This document shows, one piece after another, positions 32,894 through 41,307 of a DNA stretch of 64,000 nucleotides. Both the position numbers and the translations under genes were made by a program. Positions within the stretch are counted from its first letter, which is position 1; each line of letters begins with the position of its first letter. The notes beneath the pieces were generated by a model that ran no database searches, had not been told where the DNA came from, and saw only the letters and a program-made list of their open reading frames with translations. The stretch is from Modestobacter roseus (GTDB lineage: Bacteria > Actinomycetota > Actinomycetes > Mycobacteriales > Geodermatophilaceae): assembly GCF_007994135.1 (NCBI RefSeq), contig NZ_VLKF01000001.1, positions 1,054,001 to 1,118,000 on the forward strand, given 5' to 3'.

Positions 32894-33961
32894 TCAGCGG
32901 CGGGTGGTGCGGTCGACCAGGTCGATCGCGGTGCACAGCCCGAGGGACATCGCCCGGCCGCTGGTCGACCCGGTCGCCAGCAGCGCCGCGATCGCCGGGG
33001 CCAGGGCGCCGTCGCCGACCAGGCCCCGCAGCACCGCTGCGTACTCCCCGCTGACCTGACCGGCGGCGGCGTGCCGCAGCAGGGCCCGGGAGAGCTCGGT
33101 GGTGCGGCCGGCGGCCAGTGAGGTGACCCCGGCGCCGAACCGCTCGGCCGCCGGGTGCCCCAGCAGCACCAGCCCGGCGGTCAGCCCGGCCAGCACGTCG
33201 TCACCGGCCGGGGTGAGCCCGGGGCCCAGCCCGATCAGCCGGGTGGCGGTGCGCAGCGCCGCGTCCAGGTCGGCGCGGCGGACCGCCCCGCGGAGCGCCG
33301 CGAGCGGGCCGCTGGGGCCGGTCGGCAGGCCGGGCAGGGAGAACGCGCTGTGCGGCACGCCCTCGCCGTAGAGCGCGGTGCGCAGCTGCCGGACGCCCTC
33401 GGGCAGCAGCGCCGGGCGGGTGCTGGGCAGCTTCGGGCGGGGGTCCCACCAGGCGGCTGCGCTGACGGTCAGGTCGCCCACCTCCAGCCGGCCACCCCCG
33501 ACCCGGGCCGGGGCGCCGGCCGGCACGGAGACCAGCGGGCGGCCGTTGGCCGGGCGGAAGAGCACGCACCCCAGCGGCAGGCGCGCGGCGTCGGAGGTCA
33601 GCACGCCGACGACGTCCGGCCCCTGGGGCGTGGCGACCGTCAGGTAGACGGCGGCGGGCACCGACAGCAGCACCCGGGCGGCGCGGACCGGGCCACGCAG
33701 CAGGTCGGCCACCCCGGTGCTCGCCTGCGCGGGCACCGCGGTGCCCGCGGAGCGGGGGAGCGGCAGGCCCGTCGGCCGGGAGCCGGACGGCAGGTGGATC
33801 GTGGGGACCCCGGCACGGGCGGCCCGCCCCGACCGGGAGGACGGTGCGGTCACGGTCGTGCCGTGTGCCGTCCGGGTACCCGGTGTCGCGGCGTCCGGCC
33901 CTCTGGTGTCCGGAGCCCCGGCGTCGCCCTGCCCGCCGGTGCTCTCGTCGATGGTGCGCAT
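32894..33961 (-). CDS. DUF2877 (AllH-like) protein
   Basis: 355 residues from ATG 33961, chosen for the GGAGGG about five bases upstream; ATG 34027 would add 22 residues. The N-terminal 60 residues are low-complexity. The DUF2877 signature LIGLGPGLTPAGDDVLAGLTAG lies in the C-terminal half. This family includes AllH, a subunit of oxamate carbamoyltransferase in anaerobic allantoin/purine use. The partner subunits are not present. It is divergent from a PucR regulator, which fits control by purine or pyrimidine catabolism. Confidence 0.72.
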   Translation of the reverse strand: MRTIDESTGGQGDAGAPDTRGPDAATPGTRTAHGTTVTAPSSRSGRAARAGVPTIHLPSGSRPTGLPLPRSAGTAVPAQASTGVADLLRGPVRAARVLLSVPAAVYLTVATPQGPDVVGVLTSDAARLPLGCVLFRPANGRPLVSVPAGAPARVGGGRLEVGDLTVSAAAWWDPRPKLPSTRPALLPEGVRQLRTALYGEGVPHSAFSLPGLPTGPSGPLAALRGAVRRADLDAALRTATRLIGLGPGLTPAGDDVLAGLTAGLVLLGHPAAERFGAGVTSLAAGRTTELSRALLRHAAAGQVSGEYAAVLRGLVGDGALAPAIAALLATGSTSGRAMSLGLCTAIDLVDRTTRR

Positions 33962-34137
33962 GCGGCCCTCCACCCGTGCGGTCGCCGGGAGGTGGCTGGC
34001 AGCGCCGGCCCCGCCCGGTGTGCTCATCGAGGGCCGGCGAGCAGCGCTGCCGCCGCTGGTGCGCGGAGACGGCCTACCATCCGACCCGGGACACAGGACC
34101 GGGCCGCGAACCCCGTGGCGCGCCGTCCGGCTCTGTA

Positions 34138-34152
34138 TGGCGATTCTCGCCA
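34138..34152. promoter_or_regulatory. short inverted repeat in the DUF2877-pucR intergenic region
   Basis: TGGCGA (34138-34143) and TCGCCA (34147-34152) form a 6-bp inverted repeat around TTC, between two divergent genes and 82 bp upstream of the pucR start. It is a possible PucR operator. TACCAT at 34075-34080 is a possible plus-strand -10. The remaining 272 bp show no other structure. Confidence 0.3.
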
Positions 34153-34233
34153 AGCTCGGCTTCTGCCGTCCAGGGACGTCTGACAGGATTCTCGTCGGAT
34201 CGGTGAAGTCAGGGCGCATTGGGGGTACACAGA

Positions 34234-36195
34234 GTGACTGAACGTGAGGCGTCCGTGACATACGCTGCGCACAGCGAGCGGGCGGCTACCTTCAGTGCCG
34301 TCCCGGCGTCGATCGAGCCGGTGCTCTCGCAGCTGCCACCGTCGGACCGCACCGCTCTGCAGGACAGCATGGGCCTCACCGTCGACCAGCTGCTGCAGCT
34401 GCCGGGCCTGGCCGGCACGGTGGTCGTGGGCGGCGCCACCGGCACGCGGCGGATCGTCCGCCACGTCGAGGTCCGCGACCCTGGCGACCTGGAGTCCGCG
34501 GCCGGGCCCGACGTGCTCGTCGTCCTCTCCGCCCGGCTGCCCCAGGTCGACGCCGCGCAGTGCCGCGCGCTGATCGAGGGGCTGCACCGCGGGGGCAGCG
34601 GCGCGCTCGCGTTCCGGTCCGAGGGCGGCCCCGGGTCCCCGCAGGGCGAGCTGCCGGCCGAGCTGCTGGCCGAGGCCGACCGGCGTGGCTTCCCGGTGGT
34701 GGCGCTACCGGAGCCGACCCGGCGCGACGAGGTCGTCGCCGAGGTGCTCGGCGCGATCATCGACAAGCAGACGCAGGCGCTGAGCCTGGCCAACCGGATG
34801 CACAACCAGTTCATCGACGTGGCGCTGTCCGGCGGTGGGCTGGCCGAGGTGACCGTCCAGGTCTCCACCTTCCTCGCCGGCGCGGCCGTCCTCGGCCTGG
34901 GGCCGGACCGCGAGGTCGCCACCAGCGCCGGCCCGCCGGAGGAGGTGGCGGAGATCCGCGACTGGCTCTGGCTGCTCGACGCCGCGGCCGACGACGCCTT
35001 CGCCGACCTGACGCCCTCGCGGCGGCTGTCGGGCAACCGGGCCGACCAGGGGGCGGTCACCCCGGCCGACGTCTTCGCCGACGCCGACATGTCCCCGGCC
35101 GACGGCATCCTGCTGGTGCCCGGCCACCACGAGCTCCCCGGCGGGGTGGGGGAGTACGCCGTCGCCCCGATCATGGCCGGCGAGCAGCGGCACGGCTGGC
35201 TGGTGGCGGTCAACCGGCACGGGCCGATGCTGCTGGGCGCCGGGGCGGTGCTCGAGCAGGCCGCGGTCATCGCCGCGCTCTCGGAGATCCGCTCCCAGGC
35301 AGTGCACTCGGTGGAGCTGCGCTTCCAGGGCGACCTGGTGCGCCGGCTGGTCGGTGGCTCGTTCGGGCACACCGAGCGGGCGCTGGCCTACACCCGGTCC
35401 TTCGGCTGGCGGCTCGACGGCCCGGTCATCGTGCTGGTGACGGCGACCGAGACGGTCGCCGACGCCGGCGCGGACCCCACCCGGGCGCTGGACGTGCTCG
35501 ACCGGCTCGCCGACGGGTGGCGGGCGGCCATCGACAGCGAGGTGGCCGGGGCCGCCGTCGCCGGGCTGGCCACCGAGATCGTCACCGTCCTGCCGCTGGA
35601 CGGCCGGACGCCGGAGGAGCTCTCCGCGCTCGTCACGGCGGTCACCGCCCGGGTCAACGCCCGGCTGCGCCGGGTGGGCCGGCTGCTGGGCACCGGCATC
35701 GGCCGGCCGGCGGAGTCGCTGTCGGCGCTGGGCGAGGCCTACCAGCAGTCCCAGCGCGCGCTCGTGGTCGGTCAGGAGATCCACGGCGGGAACGCGGTCA
35801 CGCACTTCGACCAGCTCGGGGTGTTCCGGCTGCTGTCGCTGATCCCGGACAGCAACGAGCTGCGCTCCTACGTCGACGAGGTGCTCGGCCCGCTGGCCGA
35901 CTCCGCCGACGTCGACTCCAGCGACCTGCGCGACACCCTGCGCGTGCTGCTGGAGACCAACCTCAACGTCGCCGAGTCCGCCCGCCGGCTGCACTTCCAC
36001 TACAACACGATGCGGTACCGGATCGGCAAGCTGGAGCGGCTGCTCGGGCCGTTCACCACCGACCCGACGCTGCGGCTGAACCTGCTCCTGGCGCTGCACG
36101 CCGCGCGCATCCGGGGCCTGGACCAGCCGCACCGCCCGCCGATGGAGGGGCTCGCGGCCGCGGTCCTGGACGACGGGCTCGACCTCCTCGCCTGA
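34234..36195 (+). CDS. PucR-family transcriptional regulator
   Basis: 653 residues from GTG 34234. The N-terminal PucR domain (about 45-165) starts MGLTVDQLLQLPGLAGT. A central CdaR/GGDEF-like region (about 310-480) follows, and a C-terminal HTH_30 domain carries RDTLRVLLETNLNVAESARR and NTMRYRIGKLERLLG. The family controls purine, allantoin or related nitrogen catabolism. It is followed by a uracil/xanthine-type permease and is divergent from DUF2877, so these are likely targets. Confidence 0.88.
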   Translation: MTEREASVTYAAHSERAATFSAVPASIEPVLSQLPPSDRTALQDSMGLTVDQLLQLPGLAGTVVVGGATGTRRIVRHVEVRDPGDLESAAGPDVLVVLSARLPQVDAAQCRALIEGLHRGGSGALAFRSEGGPGSPQGELPAELLAEADRRGFPVVALPEPTRRDEVVAEVLGAIIDKQTQALSLANRMHNQFIDVALSGGGLAEVTVQVSTFLAGAAVLGLGPDREVATSAGPPEEVAEIRDWLWLLDAAADDAFADLTPSRRLSGNRADQGAVTPADVFADADMSPADGILLVPGHHELPGGVGEYAVAPIMAGEQRHGWLVAVNRHGPMLLGAGAVLEQAAVIAALSEIRSQAVHSVELRFQGDLVRRLVGGSFGHTERALAYTRSFGWRLDGPVIVLVTATETVADAGADPTRALDVLDRLADGWRAAIDSEVAGAAVAGLATEIVTVLPLDGRTPEELSALVTAVTARVNARLRRVGRLLGTGIGRPAESLSALGEAYQQSQRALVVGQEIHGGNAVTHFDQLGVFRLLSLIPDSNELRSYVDEVLGPLADSADVDSSDLRDTLRVLLETNLNVAESARRLHFHYNTMRYRIGKLERLLGPFTTDPTLRLNLLLALHAARIRGLDQPHRPPMEGLAAAVLDDGLDLLA

Positions 36196-36270
36196 GGCGT
36201 GACCCGCCGAAACAGGAACGTGACACCCGGGCTCTGGTGCCCGCCCCGCGCATCTGCCACTGTGCGATCC

Positions 36271-36282
36271 CTCAGCGCTGAG
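36271..36282. promoter_or_regulatory. 12-bp palindrome upstream of the permease
   Basis: CTCAGCGCTGAG is a perfect palindrome 35 bp before the permease ATG, in the 121-bp gap after pucR. It could bind the PucR dimer. A small stem, CGGGC/GCCCG, near 36223-36240 follows pucR and may be a weak terminator. Confidence 0.25.
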
Positions 36283-36316
36283 CTACTTCGCTCGGGCGGG
36301 TGATCGAGGAGGACCG

Positions 36317-37774
36317 ATGGCGTTCGGCTGGAAGCTGCACGGGGACGGCAAGGCCCCGGCACTGGGTGAGGCGGTCGCGCCCGACGAGCGGTTGTCCTGG
36401 CCGCTGACGGTCGGGATCGGCGCGCAGCACGTGGTGGCGATGTTCGGTGCCACCTTCGTCTTCCCGCTGATCATGGGGCTGGACGCCAACCTGGCGATCA
36501 TGATGAGCGGGATCGCGACGATCATCTTCCTGCTCATCGTGCAGGGGAAGGTGCCCTCCTACCTGGGCACCAGCGCCGCCTTCGTCGGCGGCGTGGCCGC
36601 GGTCCGGGCGCAGGGCGGGGACAGCTCCGACGTCGTCGGCGCGATCCTGGTCTCCGGCATCGTGCTCGCGCTGATCGGCCTGCTCATCCAGCGGGCCGGC
36701 GTGGCCGTGGTGAACAAGGTGCTGCCCCCGGCGGTGACCGGTGCGGTCGTGCTGCTGATCGGCTTCAACCTGGCGCCGGTCGCCGCGGGCCTGTACTGGC
36801 CGGCGGACCAGTGGGTGGCGCTGGCCACCATGGCGTTCGTCATCGTCGTCTCGCTGGCGCTGCGCGGCTTCTGGGCCCGGATCTCGATCCTGCTCGGCCT
36901 GGTCTTCGGCTACCTGCTCTCGCTGCTGCTGGACACCTTCTCCCAGGCGGTCACCTACGACGACGCGGGCGTGGGCACGGCGCACGACCGGGTCGACCTC
37001 AGCGGCATCGGCGAGGCGCGCTGGTTCGGGCTGCCCGAGCTCACCGCCCCGTCGTTCTCGGTGAACTTCGCGCTGCTGGTGCTGCCCGCGGTGATCGCGC
37101 TCGTGGCCGAGAACGCCGGCCACGTGAAGGCGGTCGGGGAGATGACCAAGCGCGACCTGGACCCGGTGCTCGGCCGGGCGGTCTTCGCCGACGGCGCCGC
37201 CACCGTGGTCGCCACCTCGGTCGGTGGCTCGCCCACGACCACCTACGCGGAGAACATCGGCGTCATGGCCGCGACCCGGGTCTACTCGACCGCGGCCTAC
37301 TACGTCGCCGCCCTGGTCGCGATCCTGCTGGGGCTGGTGCCGAAGTTCGGCGCGCTGGTCAACGCCACCCCGGCCGCGGTGCTCGGCGGGATCACCGTCG
37401 TCCTCTACGGGATGATCGGCCTGCTCGGCGCCAAGATCTGGAAGGAGAACCGGGTCGACTTCGCCAACCCGATCAACCTGGTGCCGCTCGCGGCCGGGAT
37501 CATCATCGGCATCGGCGACGTCCAGCTGCGGTTCAGCGCCGACTACTCGATCGGTGGCATCGCCCTGGGCACGATCGTCGCCGTCGTCGGCTGGCACGTC
37601 GCCCGGCTGCTCGCCCCGGCGGAGATGCGGGAGGCCCTCTACCGCGAGGGTGGCTTCGCCGACGGCACCGGCCCGGCGCTGGGGTCCTCCGGCAGCCACT
37701 CGACCGAGGGTCGAGCCAACGACCCGGGCGGCGCGGACCCCTCCGACGTCGACCGGATCAACCGGACCCGCTGA
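36317..37774 (+). CDS. Uracil/xanthine permease, NCS2 family (UraA-like)
   Basis: Proton-coupled nucleobase importer in the membrane. 485 residues with about 14 hydrophobic segments. NCS2 hallmarks are AQHVVAMFGATFVFPLIMG, VPSYLGTSAAFVGG, the substrate helix LVAENAGHVKAVGEMT and GGSPTTTYAENIGVMAATRV, the last two favouring uracil over purines. It has a strong SD (GAGGAGGACCG) before ATG 36317. A Gly/Ser-rich cytosolic tail of about 35 residues ends the protein. Import of uracil would feed PyrR/UPRT-type salvage. Confidence 0.93.
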   Translation: MAFGWKLHGDGKAPALGEAVAPDERLSWPLTVGIGAQHVVAMFGATFVFPLIMGLDANLAIMMSGIATIIFLLIVQGKVPSYLGTSAAFVGGVAAVRAQGGDSSDVVGAILVSGIVLALIGLLIQRAGVAVVNKVLPPAVTGAVVLLIGFNLAPVAAGLYWPADQWVALATMAFVIVVSLALRGFWARISILLGLVFGYLLSLLLDTFSQAVTYDDAGVGTAHDRVDLSGIGEARWFGLPELTAPSFSVNFALLVLPAVIALVAENAGHVKAVGEMTKRDLDPVLGRAVFADGAATVVATSVGGSPTTTYAENIGVMAATRVYSTAAYYVAALVAILLGLVPKFGALVNATPAAVLGGITVVLYGMIGLLGAKIWKENRVDFANPINLVPLAAGIIIGIGDVQLRFSADYSIGGIALGTIVAVVGWHVARLLAPAEMREALYREGGFADGTGPALGSSGSHSTEGRANDPGGADPSDVDRINRTR

Positions 37775-37781
37775 ACCCGTC

Positions 37782-37819
37782 CCACCGGCCCGGTCCCTCC
37801 CACGGGGCCGGGCCGGTGG
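37782..37819 (+). terminator. hairpin after the permease gene
   Basis: CCACCGGCCCGG (37782-37793) pairs with CCGGGCCGGTGG (37808-37819), a 12-bp perfect stem with a 14-nt loop, 8 bp past the permease stop. nudK follows with its own SD. Confidence 0.65.
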
Positions 37820-37847
37820 CGCGTTCGCCCTTTCCTGGAGGAGGACC

Positions 37848-38501
37848 ATGACCGCCGGCATCGACACCCCCGACCGGCGCGGCCGCACCGGCCTGGACCG
37901 GGTCGGTCGCGACGTGACCGGCAACGACGACGTCCGCGTGCGGAACGTCGAGCTGCTGTCCAGCGACTGGTACGTGCTGCGCAAGACCACCTTCGACCAG
38001 CGGCACCGCGACGGCCGCTGGACCACCGAGACCCGCGAGACCTACGACCGGGGCAACGGGGCGACGGTGCTGCTGTACGACGTCGAGCGCCGCACCGTGC
38101 TGCTCACCCGGCAGTTCCGGTTCCCGGCCTACGTCAACGGCCACCCCGACGGCATGCTGCTGGAGACCGCGGCCGGCCTGCTGGACGACGACGACCCGGT
38201 CACCGCCGTGCGCCGGGAGGCCGAGGAGGAGACCGGCCACCGTGTCGGCGAGCTCACCCACGTGTTCGACGTCTTCATGAGCCCGGGCTCGGTCACCGAG
38301 CAGCTGCACTGCTACGCCGGACCCTACGACGCGGGCACCCGCACCGACGACGGCGGCGGGCTGGCCGAGGAGGGCGAGGACATCGAGGTCGTCGAGCTGG
38401 GCTTCGACGAGGCGCTGGCCCGGATCGGCACCGCGATCATGGACGCCAAGACGATCCTGCTGCTGCAGTGGGCGGCGCTGTCGGGGCCCTTCGCCCACTG
38501 A
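37848..38501 (+). CDS. nudK: NudK-type Nudix hydrolase (GDP-mannose/ADP-sugar pyrophosphatase family)
   Basis: Hydrolyses nucleoside diphosphate sugars. 217 residues from ATG 37848 (SD GGAGGAGG). It follows E. coli NudK closely: ELLSSDWYVLRKTTFD, ETYDRGNGATVLLYD, LTRQFRFPAYVNGHPDGMLLE, then the Nudix box AAGLL-REAEEETGH near residues 108-130 and MSPGSVTEQLHCYAGPY. The Nudix box is one residue shorter than the textbook pattern, as in NudK. The first 30 residues are an extra polar extension. Substrate assignment rests on similarity. Confidence 0.88.
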   Translation: MTAGIDTPDRRGRTGLDRVGRDVTGNDDVRVRNVELLSSDWYVLRKTTFDQRHRDGRWTTETRETYDRGNGATVLLYDVERRTVLLTRQFRFPAYVNGHPDGMLLETAAGLLDDDDPVTAVRREAEEETGHRVGELTHVFDVFMSPGSVTEQLHCYAGPYDAGTRTDDGGGLAEEGEDIEVVELGFDEALARIGTAIMDAKTILLLQWAALSGPFAH

Positions 38502-38589
38502 GCCGGTGCGTCGGGCAACCGGTTGAGCCCGGTCCGTTCGGGGCACAGGCGCGTCCGAGGCCGCGTCCGGCGGCCAGGAGGAGGCACGC

Positions 38590-39348
38590 ATGACCGAGTC
38601 CACCCGTCCGCTGCAGGGGAAGGTCGCCCTGGTCACCGGGGCCTCGTCGGGCATCGGCGAGGCGACGGCCGTCGCGCTCGCCGAGGCCGGCGCCGCGGTG
38701 GCGATCGGCGCCCGCCGCCGGGACCGGCTGGACGCGCTGGCCGAGTGGATCGGGAGCAGCGGTGCCCGGGTGCTCACCCTCGACCTCGATGTCACCGACG
38801 AGCAGCAGTGCCGGACGGCGGTCGAGCGCGCCCGCAGCGAGCTCGGCGGGCTGGACGTGCTGGTGAACAACGCCGGGGTGATGCTGCTGGGCACGATCGT
38901 CGGCGCGGACACCGAGGACTGGCGCCGGATGCTGCACACCAACGTGCTGGGCCTGATGTACATGACCTCCGCCGCCATCGACGGCATGGTCGAGCAGGGT
39001 TCCGGCGACGTGGTGAACGTCAGCAGCGTGGCCGGTCGCACCGCCCGGCTGGGCGCCGGGGTCTACAACGCCAGCAAGTGGGCGGTGAACGCCTTCAGCG
39101 AGTCGCTGCGCCAGGAGGTGACCCAGCGCGGGGTGCGGATCGGGCTGGTCGAGCCCGGCGCCGTGGCCACCGAGCTCTCCAGCCACATCACCCAGGCCGA
39201 CGCGCGGCAGCAGTCGCAGCAGATGGCCGAGAGCATGCGCACGCTCGACCCGGAGGACATCGCCCGCGCGGTGCTCTACCTGGTCACCCAGCCGCCGCAC
39301 GTGGCGGTCAACGAGGTGCTGGTGCGCCCCACCGACCAGCAGCGCTGA
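38590..39348 (+). CDS. Short-chain dehydrogenase/reductase
   Basis: NAD(P)-dependent oxidoreductase of 252 residues. The Rossmann motif TGASSGIGEA is at the N terminus, NNAG in VLVNNAGVM, Ser in NVSSVAGR, and the catalytic pair Tyr159/Lys163 in YNASK. An Arg-rich stretch after strand 2 (GARRRDRL) favours NADPH. It belongs to the classical SDR branch near YdfG-type 3-hydroxy acid dehydrogenases; the substrate is unknown. Strong SD GGAGGAGG. Confidence 0.9.
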   Translation: MTESTRPLQGKVALVTGASSGIGEATAVALAEAGAAVAIGARRRDRLDALAEWIGSSGARVLTLDLDVTDEQQCRTAVERARSELGGLDVLVNNAGVMLLGTIVGADTEDWRRMLHTNVLGLMYMTSAAIDGMVEQGSGDVVNVSSVAGRTARLGAGVYNASKWAVNAFSESLRQEVTQRGVRIGLVEPGAVATELSSHITQADARQQSQQMAESMRTLDPEDIARAVLYLVTQPPHVAVNEVLVRPTDQQR

Positions 39349-39351
39349 TCG

Positions 39352-39744
39352 TCACCGTTCCAGGACGGCCTTGAGGGTGGCCAGGTCGGCGGTGACCGCG
39401 GCGGCGTCGGCCTCGAACGCGGCGTCGTCCATGCCCTGCTGGCGGCGGAGGGTGAAGACCACCTCGCAGCCCTCGCCGTCGGGCAGCACCCGCAGCGGGT
39501 TGGTCACCGTGGGGCCGTCGGGCAGGACGACGTCGTGGTCGAGCACGCCGAAGGCGTTCTCCGGGGCCATCCGCACGCGCACCCGGCCCATGGGGGAGTC
39601 GGCCACCCATTCGCCGTCGACCCGCGCGATGCCGGCGGCCAGCCCGGCAGCCCACCGGGGCAGGTTCGCCGGGTCGCGGGCCCAGGCGTAGACCTCGGCG
39701 GCCGGCCGGTCGATGTGCACGCTGAGGTGCCGGGACTCGCTCAT
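39352..39744 (-). CDS. SRPBCC-fold protein
   Basis: 130 residues from ATG 39744. START/polyketide-cyclase-like: begins HLSVHIDRPAAEVYAWARDP, then NLPRWAAGLA, strands up to TNPLRVLPDGEGCEVVFTLRR, and a long C-terminal helix (DAAAVTADLATLKAVLE). This fold binds hydrophobic ligands; no catalytic role can be assigned. Convergent with the SDR gene (3-bp gap). Confidence 0.8.
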   Translation of the reverse strand: MSESRHLSVHIDRPAAEVYAWARDPANLPRWAAGLAAGIARVDGEWVADSPMGRVRVRMAPENAFGVLDHDVVLPDGPTVTNPLRVLPDGEGCEVVFTLRRQQGMDDAAFEADAAAVTADLATLKAVLER

Positions 39745-39882
39745 GCCCGCATCGTGCCGCAGCCCACCGACGGGCGGTCCTCGATCACCGGTTGATCGCG
39801 TCGATCCGGCCATCGTCCGGGGCGGGACGGCCAGTCCCAGCACGACGGCCGGAAACCGCCGGATCCCGTCGGTGGCGGGCTC

Positions 39883-39888
39883 TACCTT
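39883..39888 (+). promoter_or_regulatory. leaderless promoter -10 of the EamA gene
   Basis: TACCTT lies exactly six bases before GTG 39895, the same spacing as several other starts in this window. No Shine-Dalgarno is present. Confidence 0.45.
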
Positions 39889-39894
39889 CTCCTC

Positions 39895-40809
39895 GTGCCC
39901 GCTCCTCGACGCCCGTTGGTGCTGCTCGCCGTCGCCGTCACCGTGCTCGCCTGGGCCTCGGCGTTCATCGGGATCCGGGCGGTCGGGGAGGACCTCTCAC
40001 CCGGCGCGCTTGCGCTCGGCCGGCTCTTGGTCGGCGCCGCCGTCCTCGGTCTGCTGCTGGTGCGCCGCGGCTGGGTCGCGCCGACGCCGGGGGAGTGGCG
40101 GCTGCTGCTGGTCTGCGGCGTCGGCTGGTTCGGCATCTACAACGTGGCGCTGAACGCCGCCGAGCAGCACCTGGACGCCGGCACCACGGCGATGCTGGTC
40201 AACATCGGCCCGCTGCTGATCGCCCTGCTCGCCGGGGTGCTGCTGGGCGAGGGCTTCCCGCGCTGGCTGATGATCGGGCTCGCCGTCGCCTTCGTCGGGG
40301 TGCTGCTCATCGGCCTGGCCACCCGAGAGTCCGGCGCCGACCTGGCCGGCGTGCTGCTCTGCCTGGTCGCCGCGGTCACCTATGCCGGCGGCGTGGTGGC
40401 GCAGAAGCCGCTGCTGCGCCGGCTGCCCGGGCTACAGGTCACCTGGACCGCCTGCGCGATCGGGGCCGTCTGCTGCCTGCCCTGGGCGGGCGCCCTCGTC
40501 ACCGACCTGGGCACCGCCCCGGCGTCCTCGATCGCGGGCATGGTCTACCTCGGTGCGGTGCCGACGGCGATCGCCTTCAGCACCTGGGCGTACGCGCTCT
40601 CCCGGATGGACGCCGGCCGGCTGGGCGTGACCACCTACCTGGTGCCGCCGCTGGTCGTGCTCATGGGCTGGCTGCTGTTGGACGAGGTGCCGCCGGCGCT
40701 CGCGGTGGTCGGCGGCGTCGTCTGCCTGGCCGGAGTGGGCATCTCCCGCCGGCGGGGCCGGGTGCGCCGTCCGGTGCCGGTCCCGCAGGAGACCGCCACC
40801 ACCGGCTGA
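39895..40809 (+). CDS. EamA/DMT-superfamily exporter
   Basis: 304-residue inner-membrane protein with ten hydrophobic segments in two EamA repeats (about 8-140 and 150-285). First-repeat features are WASAFIGIRAVGEDLSPGAL and VALNAAEQHLDAGTTAML; second-repeat features include VPTAIAFSTWAYALSRMDA and GWLLLDEVPP. Family members export amino acids or other metabolites. It lies convergent with arsR and is probably not part of the ars unit. Confidence 0.88.
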   Translation: MPAPRRPLVLLAVAVTVLAWASAFIGIRAVGEDLSPGALALGRLLVGAAVLGLLLVRRGWVAPTPGEWRLLLVCGVGWFGIYNVALNAAEQHLDAGTTAMLVNIGPLLIALLAGVLLGEGFPRWLMIGLAVAFVGVLLIGLATRESGADLAGVLLCLVAAVTYAGGVVAQKPLLRRLPGLQVTWTACAIGAVCCLPWAGALVTDLGTAPASSIAGMVYLGAVPTAIAFSTWAYALSRMDAGRLGVTTYLVPPLVVLMGWLLLDEVPPALAVVGGVVCLAGVGISRRRGRVRRPVPVPQETATTG

Positions 40810-40816
40810 CGAGGCG

Positions 40817-41197
40817 TCAGACCCGGGCGTCCACGCCGGGCAGCGCGGCCACCACGGCGTCCATCGCGCCGGGCACCAGCGAGTAGTACGCCCACACCCC
40901 GCGCTTGTCCCGGGCCAGGAAGCCGGCGTCGACCAGCACCTTGAGGTGGTGGGAGACCGTCGGCTGGGACAGCCCCAGCGGCTCGGTGAGGTCGCAGACG
41001 CACACCTCGCGGCCCGCGCCGGCGGCGACCAGGGAGAGCACGCGCAGCCGGGCCGGGTCGGCCAGCGCCTTGAGCGTGCGGGCCAGCTCGCCGGCCCGTG
41101 CGGCGTCCAGCGCGCCGTCCAGGGCGGCCGGCGCGCAGCCGGGGCCGTCGTCGACCACGTGCAGGGTGAGCGCGCCCGCCGTTCCGCTGGAGTTCAC
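40817..41197 (-). CDS. arsR: ArsR-family arsenite-responsive repressor (ArsR-1)
   Basis: 126 residues from GTG 41197. The winged helix contains DPARLRVLSLV and the recognition helix SQPTVSHHLKVLVDAGF. The As(III) pair Cys66/Cys68 in EVCVCDL lies at the start of the DNA-binding helix, as in classic ArsR; Cys21 could be a third ligand. Divergent from acr3, with an inverted repeat at 41218-41233 between them. It should repress both itself and the ACR3 operon until arsenite binds. Confidence 0.93.
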   Translation of the reverse strand: MNSSGTAGALTLHVVDDGPGCAPAALDGALDAARAGELARTLKALADPARLRVLSLVAAGAGREVCVCDLTEPLGLSQPTVSHHLKVLVDAGFLARDKRGVWAYYSLVPGAMDAVVAALPGVDARV

Positions 41198-41217
41198 CGG
41201 GCCAGTGTCGCGGCCGC

Positions 41218-41233
41218 ATTGACGTCTGTCGAT
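41218..41233. promoter_or_regulatory. candidate ArsR operator between arsR and acr3
   Basis: ATTGACGTCTGTCGAT is an imperfect inverted repeat (ATtGACg versus ATcGACa). It overlaps a plus-strand -35 TTGACG (41219-41224) with CAGAGT 18 bp on, and a minus-strand -35 TCGACA (41232-41227) with GACACT 17 bp on. One bound dimer could therefore block both promoters. Confidence 0.5.
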
Positions 41234-41307
41234 CCCTTGGGGCAGAGTCCCCCACGGATAGACCGTCATCGATCCGTCGCGCCGCGGCGGGGAGGAGCAC
41301 CCGCCCC

